In this document: positions 1-11,039 of the stretch, piece after piece | How positions within the stretch are numbered: the first letter of the stretch is position 1 | Layout of the letters: every line of letters starts with the position of its first letter | Source of the DNA: Azorinus chamasolen | Lineage: Eukaryota; Mollusca; Bivalvia; Cardiida; Solecurtidae | DNA: 64,000 nt | NCBI GenBank assembly: GCA_963576725.1 | Contig: OY755237.1 | Coordinates: 60,999,873-61,063,872, forward strand | Reading direction: 5' to 3' | The notes under the pieces: generated by a model | The model's input: the letters and a program-made list of their open reading frames with translations, nothing else | Told to the model about the DNA's origin: nothing | The model's database searches: none | Translations under genes and position numbers: made by a program

Positions 1-364
1 AAAGAATGTCCTGTATGACGAAAATGCTGGTAAAGAAAATTGCGTATTTTTTTGATCCGGCAATGGTAACTGTGTTCACGAAACCTAGTCTTTAAAGAAC
101 GTCCTGTCTGACCTACATATTGAATGCCACAACGTGGCGCATTTCATGTAAGAACATATATAATATTAGATGAGTTTCAGTCTAAATCAGAATTAATCTT
201 CACACTAAACACTCTACCATTAACAGGAGATTTAATTGTTGATCTAGTAGAAATGAAATTGCAACACATACACCTAATACTATTGCACTTAGTAATTATT
301 GGATACACCCTATATCTTTTGTTCAAATAATGTGAATTTAGATGGACTTTACTATAACGAAGGA

Positions 365-880
365 TATATTGCTTTAAAGGAGACAGAACGATTTTAGGTC
401 CATTATGAAAAGCTTTATTTCAAAGGTTAGAGGCAACAATTGGACTTTAACAAAAACCTTAACCAAAAATGCTAAGTTAAAAAGGGCCATAAGTCTGTCA
501 AAATGCTTGACAGATTTATGTACTCTTACCTACACATGAAGTATGTATTGGTGAACAGGTGTTCCAAGTTTCAAAGCTTTATTCCAAAGGTTAGAGGCAA
601 AAAGTGGACTTCAACAAAAACCTTAACCAAAAATTCTAAGTTAAAAAGGGCCATAATTCTGTGAAAATGCTTGACAGAGTTATGTACTCTTACCTACAGA
701 TGATGTTTGTGGTGGTGAACAAGTGTTCCAAGTTTCAAAGCTTTATTCCAAAGGTTAGAGGCAAAAAGTGGACTTTAACAAAAACCTTAACCAAAGTGTG
801 ACGCGGACGCAGACGCCGACGCCGACGCCGGGGCGAGTAGGATAACTCCACTATTCTTCGAATAGTCGAGCTAAAAATGT
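365..880. repeat. Tandem 164-bp repeat ending in a GACGCC array
   Basis: The motif AGCTTTATT(C/T)CAAAGGTTAG recurs at about 411, 575 and 739, a period of 164 bp and about 2.4 copies. After the last copy come short GACGC(C/G) units (about 800-832) and a small hairpin, CTATTC-TTC-GAATAG, at 851-865. A tandem body with a GC-rich end and a hairpin looks like the end of a dispersed invertebrate repeat. No coding potential is seen. Confidence 0.8.
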
Positions 881-1219
881 GTTTCGTTGTTGATTCTTAC
901 TTGAATTCGTATCTTTTATTGGGTATAAATGAACCACCATATTCAAGGGGGAATTATTGAAGTCATGTGTTTCGTATAGCAGATTAAAGATCTAATCAGT
1001 TAAATAATACAAAAAACCCTAACGATACAGACTAAATCTTCTGATCCTTCGATAAATGTTTCGCAAGTAAGACCAAATGTCTATTCAAATTAGGCTATCT
1101 AACTGCGAAATTGCCGAGTCATCTTGTAACTTTATCAGTTTTAAAAATATTGAATGGTACCTTTGTGCGAGGTAAACGTTTTAGACTAATGTGTAATTCA
1201 AAAGTGTCAGCATGTGTAA

Positions 1220-1421
1220 CTAGTAGAGGGTCATTTTGTTGCAATAAAAGGTGAGTTGTGTCAGCGTGTCGTCATGGTCAACGTATATTCCATCTCCAGC
1301 GTTGCTGCTACAGTTTAGTGACAGTATAGCGTTTTTTTGGACACGACTGTTCATGCCAGAATTATGAACTGTATAGCTAATTGGGCCGTCAAGTGCTGAC
1401 ATGAACGCAAAGTTCTGACAC
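1220..1421 (-). CDS. Candidate terminal coding exon, unknown protein
   Basis: On the minus strand, a pyrimidine-rich stretch and TATGTAG acceptor precede an open frame that starts with one base of a split codon and runs 66 codons to TAG. The composition is protein-like: an alternation of polar and hydrophobic residues, the motif HNSGMNS, and three cysteines (CQN at the start, NCSSN, FYCNK). The ORF stays open upstream to 1507, but through AT-rich, less protein-like sequence. No family is recognised and no poly(A) signal lies close behind the stop. Its phase does not match the exon at 4980-5087, so it is either a different gene or separated from that exon by unseen exons. A chance ORF is possible. 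Confidence 0.3.
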
Positions 1422-3396
1422 CTACATATGATGATGGGTTTGGACAAGAGCTGTGATAAATATATCATTACATATAGAGTCAGTATGTGTAAATCGATCT
1501 GTCGCAACCATTCAAAATGTATTCGGAGATGTTCATTTTCATCTGCTTATCAACACTTATTCAGATGTGCTCAGTTACACCAATACTATTAACGTTACAA
1601 TATATTAAATCTAGCATCGATGTGATAAGATCAACAATTAAACTTGATTAATAAACTTAATCACGGATCTTTCAGCGCTGGACTCATCTGAAAACGACTC
1701 GTATTATAAACTAGGGATATAGAAGAACCAGGTGGCAAATTACCTCTATTGTGTTGCTATTACCGAGTTTTCCCTTTGTTTAATCAATACATTGGTCAGG
1801 TTTATTCTTGTATTATTAGGCAGTGGGGTAGGGTGATATATATATATGTAACTTAACCTTGTAAATATGGAGCTGGCTGCAGGTTAAAAGTACTTAAGGA
1901 GGTATCTATCTATTTGGTAATTAGAACTAGCACGATGTGCCTAGGCCTTATGCAACTGATATGATGCCCAGTTTTACTTACTTGTATAAAACAACCCTGA
2001 AAACCATGTAAAGAGGTCGCGCAAGGTTGGGGAGGTCGCGCAGTCGGCGCCGGGTCATGAAAGTCTGGGACTGGAATCGAGAGACGCCACCAGGTATAAT
2101 ATGGCACTAGCTATGAATTAAAGTATCAACCGGAGAATCACCGTTGTAATCTACCACTACTGTACACTCATGGGGCTTGGTTTGCCAGTGGCGATGGCTA
2201 TGGGTATGGTTTGTGTAGCTCAAAACTCGCTTTTGAGGTCCTATGCATGATGTAATAAGATGTGATGCTAACTATTAATAAATTAGATACCATACACTAT
2301 GTTATAACAATGTAAAAATGCTACTATACTTGAAAACTATAACCAAACAACTCGAACTATCAATAAAGGTGATGAATATCGCACAGCAGCTTTGATCGCA
2401 TTTTGCTGACGGATGGACGGTTGGCCTGACCAACCAACTGATGGACAGGCTAATTCCAGTATACACCATTAAACTTTGTTCGCGGGGGTATAAAACACTT
2501 TGATGCAGTTGTATGTGAACAATGAGAAAATACTATATTCTGATGTTGTCGGAACTAATTTGAATAGATGGATATTAATTATATGCCAGTTGTTTTGTTG
2601 TTTTGAATAATCTATAATAACAGAAATACCCTTACCAATAATACATAGCTTTACGGGTCTGAAACACTTGGTAATGGCTATTTATACTACTTACTCTTAA
2701 ATATGAAAACTGGTATATTTTCTAAATATATTATGCAAACCAAAGGGTTAAAGACACAGTTCAAACACCGCTTGCTATTTGGAATACTAATTTTCAAACT
2801 TTATCAAAGTCAAAGGCCTGAATGGCCATAATGGCTTCCGGGTTTCATATGGATGTTAAGTGTAAGAGGAGAAATTGCTGAACATGTTAATCACGATTTT
2901 TGAACATCTTTGAATTAATTAATGTATTATTGAACATATGACAAACTGTAACAACAGTCAACCCACTAGCAAAGTGGATATTAGTGAAACTCAGTCCTTG
3001 ACCCCAAGTCAGAAATGCAATGCTGAGTGACTGTGTCGATCTTTCAAATCATATCAAAGCAATATTAAATATTGTTGATAAACATGTGTATTTTGAAGCA
3101 CTACCCTCATTATTTATTAGTAAACCTAGAATTTTAACTGCTGTTTAGACAGTGTAGTATGACTTTAGAATTACATTGGGGGGTATATAGGCACAAATAC
3201 ACGAACTACATAATACACAATTTATCAAATGAGCAGTAAATTACTAACAACCAACATGATGGTTTAATCTATCAAAGCTCCACTCTGAATTCCATTGATT
3301 TGTATTCCAATTTATTCCTGAAATTTTGACATATTTCAAATCATTTTCAAATGAATTTTATCAGTGTTCTATCCTTACTTAGTATATTTAAAATAG
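1422..3396. other. AT-rich noncoding stretch
   Basis: No convincing exon is seen on either strand. The minus-strand ORF at 1910-2107 is arginine/proline-rich and lacks splice context. Around 2381-2495 there is a stretch with GACGGATGGACGG-type direct repeats and the motif GACAGGCTAATTCCAG, which resembles the edge of a dispersed repeat. Confidence 0.4.
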
Positions 3397-3594
3397 CTAA
3401 ACCGAGAGTAACTCCTGTACATATACATGATCGGGGGTAGACACCTTTTTGATAAGTAACTTCATTTCTATCAGGATGCTGATGGCCAAGAATGCCCTCA
3501 TCTCTGGATATGTCACATCAAATAATTTGTTGTCAAATGGATTACTTGGCTGCAGGAGTGAAGTAGTGTTGGACTCAGTTTGCCAATGATGCAA
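3397..3594 (-). pseudogene. Fragment resembling a piggyBac-type transposase
   Basis: A 65-codon minus-strand ORF contains the order Thr-Tyr-Pro-Glu-Met-Arg-Ala-Phe-Leu-Ala-Ile-Ser-Ile-Leu-Ile. This fits the conserved 'E-(M/I)-x-x-F-x-(G/A)-I-x-I-(L/M)' helix near the front of the DDE domain of piggyBac-type transposases, but the usual tryptophan/glycine positions that follow are not clear. No TIRs or TTAA flanks were found. It is too short to be functional; a chance match cannot be excluded. Confidence 0.3.
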
Positions 3595-3627
3595 TGACTA
3601 CACAATTATTGCCAATGTTGAAGTTGG

Positions 3628-3815
3628 ACCCCCAAGTGGCTTTTGTCACAGACCGCTCCAAGGCGGTACTTCCATCACCCTATTGTATGCTTGTTTTGTC
3701 TTTGTGCGTCTCTTGATGTTTTTATAGTTATGTACATTTGCTGTTTCCTTGTGTTGCTGTTCGGGCGTCTGTTTGTTCTGTATGTTGTGTTTCCTGCAGG
3801 ACTCAGTTTTGTACT
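3628..3815 (+). repeat. Solo copy of the AAGGCGGTACTTCC tail family
   Basis: It contains the landmark blocks of this family in order: CACAGACCGCTCCAAGG (variant of the usual CACTGACCGTTCCAAGG), CGGTACTTCCATC, a T/G-rich TTTGTCTTTGTGCGTC block, TATGTACATTTGCTG, GTGTTGCTGTTCGGGCG and TTTCCTGCAGGACTC. It ends at a tetranucleotide array. Open frames across it on both strands are by-products of the T/G-rich composition. Confidence 0.85.
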
Positions 3816-3827
3816 TGGAGACAACCA

Positions 3828-3903
3828 ACAGACAGACAGGTAGACAGACATACAGACAGACAGACAGATAGACAGACATACAGACAGACAGACAGATAGA
3901 CAT
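3828..3903. repeat. (CAGA/TAGA)n microsatellite
   Basis: Array of GACA/GATA tetranucleotides with short interruptions, directly attached to the 3' end of the preceding tail-family copy. Position at the end of a retroposed copy suggests that the array grew from its terminus. Confidence 0.95.
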
Positions 3904-4105
3904 GGCAAAAACAACATCACACCTCGATATTGCAAGACATATGTTTATTTATTCATTTTAAAAGTTTACATCCAGAGTGCAAAATGAAACTCCAACCGGG
4001 GAACCTATTGAGAATAGGTATGTACACCAAAACCACTAATCAAATTGTTACTCTTCTTGTTCATACAGCACAAATTCAAGATGTCAAAGCAGCTAATCTT
4101 GAACT

Positions 4106-4340
4106 ATACCCCTTTACTCCATAAATATGCCTTTCTACACATTTGCAATCAGAGTAGATCCTGATCAGACTGCTCCTACAGGAGCAATATGATCAATTCA
4201 TGGTCTGTTGTTTGCTTATGAAACAATATATAGATATACATGTATATTCTAATTTCTGCCATGGCCAAAAATATAATCTTATTTAGATTGATGGTGTCAC
4301 ATCATTTCTAACATGAATATTCATGGAGTAAAGGGTCAAT
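4106..4340. mobile_element. Palindromic MITE copy (TIR CCCTTTACTCCAT)
   Basis: The left end reads CCCCTTTACTCCATAAATATG and the right end is its inverse, TTCATGGAGTAAAGGG. The interior carries the diverged family hairpin (AGATCCTGATCAGACTGCTCC / AGGAGCAATATGATC) and TGTTTGCTTATG. No transposase is encoded. See the family finding for the other copies. Confidence 0.75.
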
Positions 4341-4581
4341 GTTTTCATGTCTAACGCTGATGGCACTGGGCTGTGAGGGCACTAAAATAGTGGACAAAGA
4401 GTCAGACCTTCGCGCTCGTAAAATGAAAGAGGCCATCCAGATTTGGAAACAAAAGGCTACTACGAACAGGGACGAGGGGGCCTACAAGCTGTCTCACGTC
4501 TGGGACACGGTTTTCGTCAGCAAGTGCACTAACGGACTGACGGAAATGGCCGATGATCCACGGAATCAGTTGGATTTTTGA
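4339..4581 (+). pseudogene. C-terminal fragment of a retroelement ORF
   Basis: An 80-codon plus-strand ORF overlaps the end of the MITE and ends in TGA at 4579-4581. From about residue 17 it reads like the C-terminal end of GIY-YIG / LINE-type polyproteins seen in invertebrates: Val-Asp-Lys-Glu-Ser, then Arg-Lys-Met-Lys-Glu-Ala-Ile and Asn-Arg-Asp-Glu-Gly followed by Leu-Ser-His-Val-Trp-Asp. Those proteins usually end with 'E-x6-R-K-x-K-E-A-(I/L)-x(8-12)-N-R-D-x-G'. The N-terminal part is missing, so this is a 5'-truncated remnant. Penelope-like origin is possible but not proven. Confidence 0.5.
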
Positions 4582-4979
4582 GAAAGGTGACAGTAGTCAT
4601 CGAAACTGTCAAGTACGAAATTATTTTCTAGTAGTGTGATAAGAACTCAATATACATATGGACTAACCTACTTAATGAACTCTTTAAAGGATCAAATCAT
4701 TGGTTTAGGAAGAAATGTCATTTACAGAATGTTTTTGTTTACAATGTATTGTTTTGAGTCGTGGCAGAATGTGCGGACTATCTGTCAGATATATATTATT
4801 TCATAAGCAATCGTCAGTTTCTGTAGTTGTCTGAACTGGATTTATTCATGTTTGCAAAGGTGTTTCTATGTGGTGAGAGCTTATTAATGTGCCCTAGTAT
4901 TGTATATATTGTGATTCTTTATGCTTTTAACAGAAATAAAAATAAATATTGAAATTTTAAATAATTGTTGCCAATTTAC

Positions 4980-5087
4980 CTCAAATGCCTTTTTGCTCAA
5001 AACGTCTTGCATCTTTTGGTGAAAGCTGTCACCTTTCTCGCAGTAAAGTATCACAAACATCTCTGTTGAAGCATTGTTTCGACAAAC
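4980..5087 (-). CDS. RNF213-like gene, exon 11 (last found in window)
   Basis: An exact 36-codon exon with acceptor GATTCTAG and donor GAG|GTAAAT, both phases 0. It encodes a charged helical stretch (Met-Phe-Val-Ile-Leu-Tyr-Cys-Glu-Lys, then Gln-Asp-Val-Leu-Ser-Lys-Lys). The upstream exon at 9299-9397 ends in phase 0, so the chain continues in frame. No further downstream exon was found between here and position 1, so the AAA+ core and RING expected for RNF213 would be beyond the left edge. The assignment to RNF213 rests on the first exons; this segment alone is not diagnostic. Confidence 0.6.
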
Positions 5088-5459
5088 CTAGAATCAGAGC
5101 ATAAAACAGAAAGAGACATTTTGCATGACAGTCTAAAGAATCATTTATATGACAAGGAGAATTAATTCAAGCAGTTATGACTAAGCTTAACTTTCACAGT
5201 TTATGAAATATCAAGCAGTGTTTTTAATATCATGTCATGCATGATAGAGTGAGAGTAAACACCTTATACAACAGTTTTCCGCAATGTTAAACCAAGCTTT
5301 ACGACCTATTCTACTAAAAGGAAAGAAAACGTTGCCTTTTAATTTCAAGCATTATTTAAATTTATTAGTTTATGAAACAATTGATATAATCTGATATAAG
5401 GAAATATTTCACTTTAAAACTAAAGTGTGGAAGCTGCTGGTGTCATGGATAAACTAATA

Positions 5460-5775
5460 TATTAGGCTGGGGTGTAATCATGGTTACCGGAGCATCTCCC
5501 TAGACCTTTTTCATGGGTACCAAATTGTTTCTTTGGGGTCCCCAGAACACATTGTGAACATGCCCCAAAATACTTTTCTCCAAGCTATGTTTTATGTAAC
5601 GGTTTTCATGATAACCCTGGGTAATTTTTGAAACTGTCTTGATTCAGAAAATGCGTCATAACTTTGCTTATAGAGGCAATAGAATGATACAACAGGAACC
5701 AAGGTAAAGCAGAGAAATATAATTTTTATATGATATCGTACTCTTATTAGTTTTCTACAGATACTCTGTTTGCAG
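5460..5775 (+). mobile_element. TAGGCTGG-type short element, copy 1
   Basis: Begins with TTAGGCTGGGGTGTAATC and shares in order GGTTACCGGAGCATC, TTTTTCATGGGTAC, AGCTATGTTTTATGTAA, TAACCCTGGGTAATTTT and AAAGCAGAG with a copy in the opposite orientation at 34640-34972. A partial copy is at 28165-28260 and a short edge at 8698-8745. No ORF. The class is undetermined; it is probably a non-autonomous element. Confidence 0.7.
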
Positions 5776-5893
5776 CTTGATCATTGAGTACACTAGCAAT
5801 GGGTTGATACAGTTTGTTTTACTTAAATATGTTTTCGTTTTACATGCAATTTACCGCTGTATTTGCCTTTACAGTTGTTGTATAATAGTCGGA

Positions 5894-6166
5894 GAGGGGA
5901 TACGTGTATTTACACTGTCTTTAAGGGTGGGGATGGAATAAGTGTGAGGTTGGGTGCCCTAAACCAGTTTAACCCCCTCCCTCCAGTGACTATTGTCACT
6001 GACCGTTCCAAGGCGGTACTTCCATTTTCTCCCTATTGGTTGTTTGTTTTGTCTTTGTGCGTCTTTTGTGTTTTTTGATATGATCTTGCTGTTTTCTTGT
6101 TGTGGTGCTTTTCGGGTGGCTGTTTGTTTTGTTTTTTGTTTCATGCATGACCCATTATTGTACTTT
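5894..6166 (+). repeat. Tail-family copy
   Basis: Longer copy that includes the 5' part of the tail: GGGGATACGTGTATTTACACTG, GGTGGGGATGGAATAAG, GAGGTTGGGTGCCC, AACCAGTTTAACCCCC, then GACTATTGTCACTGACCG and AAGGCGGTACTTCC. Ends at TTGTACTTTTATAA. Confidence 0.85.
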
Positions 6167-7119
6167 TATAAATTGTTATAAATATACATAATGTATTTTT
6201 ATGAATATTAATGCGGAAGTAAAACAATGTCTTATTTTAGAAAAACGGAGGTTATTGTTTAGTCTGAGTCTAATGTTTTCATATGATCATTCAAGGATAA
6301 TAAACCATCTTTGGTTCGGGTAATATTTTTATAAAGCGTCTACATTTAATCTACTTTTCCATACATATAATGTGCGTAAATTAATGGTATTGAGTATACT
6401 ATCTTTTGTATGATTTATTTTACGTAAAATATCAGATATTGGACCAATAATTACAAGATCGGAATGATCATCACTTTGTATACATGTTTAATTTATTCAT
6501 GAATATTAATGCATATTAAAGAATGTTAATGAAATGTAAAAAATAAACACACTTAAATGAGCTGTTCTTCTTATCTGGGATTATTTCATTAAACTAGTAC
6601 GAAACTTGATTCGGACTGAAACAGAGACATTGAGCTGCATGTATATCAATATGTAGCTAATGAATATAATTTTCAATGAATATTAACAAAAATGTAAACA
6701 GTTGTTGAAAAGTAAGTATTTCTACTATGGTGCAATACTCATGAATATTAATGAGCATTTTTCAATGCAATAGAAAATATATAGCATCTCAACTGCAATC
6801 ATAAGCTTATGTTTACCCAATTTAGTATTGCTTGATTTTGAAATTACTCGCATTGTCTTACGTATTTGCTTGATTAATAATCACAGCATGCCAGGCAAAA
6901 ACAAGGCTTTATGCGGGCAGTTCGCGGCAGATTAGGACACTCATAAAGTCTGACTGATCTGCTGCAGATGCTGCGCTTCAGCTCCCTGTCAATTTTTGTC
7001 CCTCTGGACAGGGGAGACGTGAGAGCTCTCTGTCCGACGGAAGAAGTACTCTTCTCGTCGATAAGCTAGTCCCTCGTCTGCAGACACAGACAAATCAGTG
7101 TCCTCTAAAGCTCAGAAGA

Positions 7120-7262
7120 AGCATGCAATTCCCCAAATTGTATGTATGTTTCGTCTTTGTGCGTCTCTTTATAATGTTTATAGTTATGTACATTTGTTGT
7201 GTTTGGGCGGCTGTTTGTTCTGTATATGGTGTTTCCTGCATAACTCATATTTGTACTTTTAT
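7120..7262 (+). repeat. Tail-family copy nested in DIRS-like copy 1
   Basis: The block TTTGT/TTTCGTCTTTGTGCGTC through TTTCCTGCATAACTC and TTGTACTTTTATT interrupts sequence that is continuous in DIRS-like copy 2 (CAGAAGAA ... CTTTCGTCTACACCC at about 31975-32015). This shows it inserted later than the DIRS element. Confidence 0.75.
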
Positions 7263-7289
7263 TCCAAATCTCATTCGTCTACACCCTAA

Positions 7290-7762
7290 CCTGGGTGCAA
7301 GTCGATTCTCCAGGTGTCAGTTGCCGCTCAGTTTCCGATTCTGGCCCGGATGCGGGTTCCCCGTTCACCTCTGTAGATTTGCCTTTTGCACGATTCCCCT
7401 GTACTCTTGTTGCCAGGTCTCCCGGTCAGCGAGCGCCTATGATAGTTTTGCCTGGTACTGGTGCTTTTAGCACCGGTCCTCCCGGTCAATCGCAGCCCGT
7501 TTATCCGGCAACTGTACCTGATGTCCCGGTATCCGAGCTTCTATTCATTTCGCCCGATGACTTCACCATCACCTGGCAGACTGGTCTAACAGTTCCTGGC
7601 CCGATGATGTCTATGGGCATTATTTGGCCTGGTGTCCCGAGTTTGCTCTCCATCGGTCCTCCGCTGGCCCGGTCCGGTCCTTTGACCGTGATTCCGAATT
7701 TGACCGGCCGAATTACAGCGTCCAATCGTTTCTACTGGGAATTATGTCTCTACACAGCATGA
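7290..7762 (+). pseudogene. Decayed ORF of DIRS-like copy 1
   Basis: A 155-codon open frame rich in Pro, Ser, Gly and Thr. It aligns at DNA level with 32015-32180 of copy 2 but holds about 300 bp that copy 2 lacks. No conserved enzymatic motif is present; a gag-like spacer region is possible. The minus-strand ORF at 7501-7725 is its shadow. Confidence 0.4.
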
Positions 7763-7845
7763 CAGCGGAGAAAGCTGGAAGCTGCTCCGGCTAAGTCTAG
7801 ATGTTCTCGGTCGTCTATACTCTGCCATTACCCTTCGTCTACTGA

Positions 7846-8090
7846 GTAAATATATTCTGAAAATGGGTGATCCTTCGAAAGCAAATGTACAAATGTCAAA
7901 TGAGAAAATAGCAGACTCGGTTTTGTTGAGTCTGTTCATGAGTAGTAATTAAAAGTGCAACACTACTCACACCCCTCAGCACCGGCTTAAGCAGTATTCA
8001 ATTTTCAAAACTAATAACATGAAAACTAATGATCCCGAAGGACCAGAAAATATAACACTGAGAATGAAGTACGGAGCGACTTTTTACGAA
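7846..8090 (+). repeat. GACTCGGTTTTATTGAGTC-family copy
   Basis: Carries the family order TATATTCTGAAA-GGGTGATCC, AGACTCGGTTTTGTTGAGTC, GTTCATGAGTAGTAATTAA, GCAACACTACTCAC, AGCACCGGCTTAAGCAGTA, AATGATCCCGAAGGACC, GAATGAAGTACGG. It sits inside the DIRS-like copy. Confidence 0.8.
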
Positions 8091-8690
8091 GTTCGGGCTC
8101 CCCAGCCCCCGTAGGAAACGTAAAAGCCCTTCTTATTTTTTTTGATGGGAATTGGCACTGGCGCTGCTCTCATCGTAGGCACATATCGAGGTATCGTCAT
8201 TATTTTTCTAGACTCTTTTAGACTCATCTCCGGGGTCCCTATTCATCTGGCGTCCGATCATGCGAATATTCAAGACGCAGTGTCTTCACTTCTCGCAAAA
8301 GAGTCGGAAGAAAAAGTAGCGAACGAGAATTTGGCAAGAGACAGAGAGGATCTACTGAGTAACTTTAAATGCTGTTAAACAAGGATATTTGAAACATTTC
8401 CTTTTGTCAAATCATCTGCATAAAAAATGTTTCTTTACTTATGTTTCTTTAGTTTTTCATTCCCGTTAATATTCATGATTTGAAAATCAATATTTATTAG
8501 CTCAATATATTGATATCTCTGTTTCAGTCTGTATCAAGTTTCGTACATATTTACTAAAACAATCTCAGAAAAGAAGAACAGTCTATTTAAGTGTGTTTAT
8601 TTTAACATTAATATTCATAAATATGGCATTAATATTCATGAACAAATTAAACATGTACACAAAGTAATGATCCTCTGCTCTCGTGTTTTG

Positions 8691-9298
8691 ATACAAAGTC
8701 TAGGGGGATGCTACGGTAACAATGAGTAGAACCCAGTCTATATATTTCCACATATATGATATGTATAATATCCTTCAACAACACGCCCAGACTTAAACTG
8801 GTACCATTTACCTGATTAATAAATGGTGTCATGCCTTTAAATAGGATGATTTTTTATTGCATCATATCACAGAAATGTTTTACCATGTCAGGAACTAAAG
8901 AATGAAATCTATATTATTCAACTAAAAAAGAAACAAGACCCTGATCAGAGAATCAAGGTCTACTTTGTTTGCAAAGGCATCAAACTGTATATTTAAGAGG
9001 AACATGGTTAGAAGGTGTTTTCCTTTAGCATATATGTGCATACTTTTCTGATTTAGTTGGTCAGTTTACTAATTGGCACCATGGTCCAGATCTTTCAACT
9101 ACCTCTAAACAAATACTGCATTGAATCATGCCGAGGTTGTTGATGTTCTTGCTCAAACCATATTTTCAATAAAATCCATGTAGTTTGATAATTGTTTGAT
9201 GATTTCCGTTACTTCTTCCTTATCTTGTAGTAATAAAACGTAACCAAAATATCTAAAATACAATGTATATAGGCAAATTAAAATTAGCATTAAATTAC
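8691..9298. other. Intron sequence without recognised gene
   Basis: Contains a short edge of the TAGGCTGG-type element (about 8698-8745, inverted) and otherwise AT-rich sequence. It lies inside the intron between RNF213-like exons 10 and 11. Confidence 0.5.
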
Positions 9299-9397
9299 CT
9301 CTTCTAGTGTGCTAGGCAGAGTACTCAAAACAGCCTCATTCCACAATTCTGTCACTTTCGCTGAAGGAAGCTCATCAACAAGGATGTCATTCCACAT
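9299..9397 (-). CDS. RNF213-like gene, exon 10
   Basis: A 33-codon exon, phase 0 to phase 0, with acceptor TTTAATTTCAG and donor GAAGAG|GTAATT. It encodes an amphipathic stretch with two Trp-Asn pairs (Met-Trp-Asn-Asp and Leu-Trp-Asn-Glu-Ala-Val) and Leu-Pro-Ser. Both neighbours (13118-13397 and 4980-5087) meet it at codon boundaries. Too short for the usual ORF scans, it was found by splice sites and phase. Confidence 0.65.
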
Positions 9398-9740
9398 CTG
9401 AAATTAAATTCGTGCATGTCAGTATAAAAGGACAGCTACTGCATAGGACATAATTATGTAAAGCTCCAGTGCTATATTTATCGTACCGGGTATCCCCCCA
9501 AACGAAACAGACAACAGATATAGACGAGCAAATTATATGTATTTTGCAACACATATATTTTGCAATCACAGGCAGCCACTAGGTTACTATCGAGACCAAC
9601 ACTTTTAAAACACCTGCTATTAAGTTCTCGGTACGCAACTACCCATACATACCAATTTTCAGCAAACTCAAACACATGTATCTAATTTACGACCAACAAA
9701 GGCCACCACTCCGTTATCTTTTCGAAATACCTACGATAGA
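9398..9740. other. Intron sequence, nothing recognised
   Basis: AT-rich; overlapping short minus-strand ORFs (9387-9675) have no splice context or family similarity. Confidence 0.4.
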
Positions 9741-9754
9741 GTTTGGGATATTCA

Positions 9755-9995
9755 AATAAAGTATAACCCTCTAAATGAAAACGTAGTAAAATCAAGCAGA
9801 AAAAACACACACAAGGTGCAAATACCACCAAAACATCGAAAGGAAGCATATCAAACACAACTACACACGAACACACGAGATGAACACCTAATGCATCAAC
9901 AAATGCAAAAGTACAGGATACAATATTTCAACTATGAACAAACGCACAAGTCCGAAGACACAAGACAAACATAAAAGTAATGTTGACAAAGAGAG
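9755..9995 (-). repeat. Tail-family copy, second half, minus strand
   Basis: Read on the minus strand it carries the second half of the family: GTTTGTGTTTGATATGC-type T/G blocks, the CTTTCGATGTTTTGGTGG block, GTGTGTTTTTTCTGC and TTGATTTTACTACG. It matches 42455-42690, also on the minus strand. Diverged, without the AAGGCGG core. Confidence 0.65.
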
Positions 9996-10060
9996 TACGA
10001 CATATAAACGGTCAATGGCAAAACCACCACAGAGACACTCAGAAACAAGAATACTCATGG

Positions 10061-10640
10061 GACAAAACCCTATGTCATGTTTTATCATGTTCTTATTACT
10101 TACAAGATCACTCCATATACATGTACTTGAATCCTCTTTACTCTGGAAATTGGACAACATTTCAAAATACTTTTGCTAGGCAAATTAATATCATTTCGTA
10201 CTGAATGGGTTCTACAGCAAAACAATGACGGGCCATTGCATTTTGAAACTTCGGCATTCGAGGGGTTATGGTACATCAAGACTCCAGCAAATTATTTAAA
10301 AGCAGAAGGTTTTTGAATGTTCATATAGCCATATAGGAGAACTAGTAATGTTTTTGACGAATCATGACAGCTTGAAGAAATTTGGTAAAGGGTAACTGAT
10401 GGAACATTTCTGCAAAAATAAGAATGAAATCGGACCAGCGGTATTATTATATTCCATACCAGAAACGTGTTCCTCGGAAAACTAGTGTAGCCTGCCTGCG
10501 TAGAACGACCCTCTTCCTACCAATGTTAAACTTGATACAATCTCAGTACATGTAAATGGGTATAACATAAATCGAGCTATGATGCTACGTAACTTGGAGC
10601 ATGATCTATATGTAAGACGTGTGTCACAAAGACAAAACAA
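10061..10640. other. Intron sequence, old repeat debris
   Basis: Contains text such as GGTAACTGATGGAACATTTCTGCAAAAATAAG typical in layout of dispersed noncoding repeats. No exon seen on either strand. Confidence 0.4.
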
Positions 10641-10663
10641 TAAAGAGAAAAATGACCAAAGTG

Positions 10664-10940
10664 TAATATGTTAAGTTTAAGTACAAAAATGAGTCATGCA
10701 GGAAACACGAAATACAGAACAAACAGCCGCCCGAACAGCAACACAGGGAAACATCAAATGTACACAACTTTAAAAACATCAAGAGGCGCACGGAGACAAA
10801 ACAAACACATACTAGGGGGAAGATGGAAGTACCGCCTTGGAACGGCCAGTGACAAAAGCCACTTGGAGATTAAACCGGTTTACGGGCGCCCAATCTCACA
10901 CTTATTCCATCCCCACCCTAAAGGACAAAAAGTGTAAACA
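10664..10940 (-). repeat. Tail-family copy, minus strand
   Basis: Complete on the minus strand from the GGGTGGGGATGGAATAAG block (about 10905-10925) through GGCGGTACTTCCATC to ATGACTCATTTTTGTAC. The ORF on the plus strand is its reverse complement reading and is not a gene. Confidence 0.85.
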
Positions 10941-11039
10941 AGTTAATGTTGTATTGCTATGCAATACATGAGTCTCCAACCGGATATAAAAAAACACTCA
11001 TCCGACCCACACACCCATGGTATACTTGACTACGGTATA

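Larger units (their letters stand above)
6450..8690 (+). mobile_element. DIRS-like retroelement, copy 1, decayed and interrupted
   Basis: The left end (about 6450-6700) is an inverted copy of the right end (about 8400-8690): both hold TTAATATTCATG boxes, AAACATGT(A/C)CAC/TACATGTTT, and GAAACAGAGATA/TATCTCTGTTTC. Inverted terminal repeats are typical of DIRS1-type elements, which move by a tyrosine recombinase. The interior matches copy 2 (31.6-33.25 kb), including CAGCATGCCAGGC, TTCAGCTCCCTGTC, CTTGTTGCCAGGTCTCCC and the pre-RT block ATTCATCTGGCGTCC. The copy is broken by a tail-family insertion (7120-7262) and a GACTCGGTTTTATTG-family insertion (about 7850-8090), and by stops. No intact RT or recombinase remains. 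Confidence 0.6.

Noticed and set aside
2620..2665. 23-bp minus-strand microexon (GTTTCAG ... GTAAGG)
   Set aside because: Splice-like borders, but too short to judge and no phase partner identified.
7123..7470. 115-codon plus-strand ORF
   Set aside because: It runs from a tail-family repeat into the DIRS-like remnant, so it joins two unrelated noncoding or dead segments.
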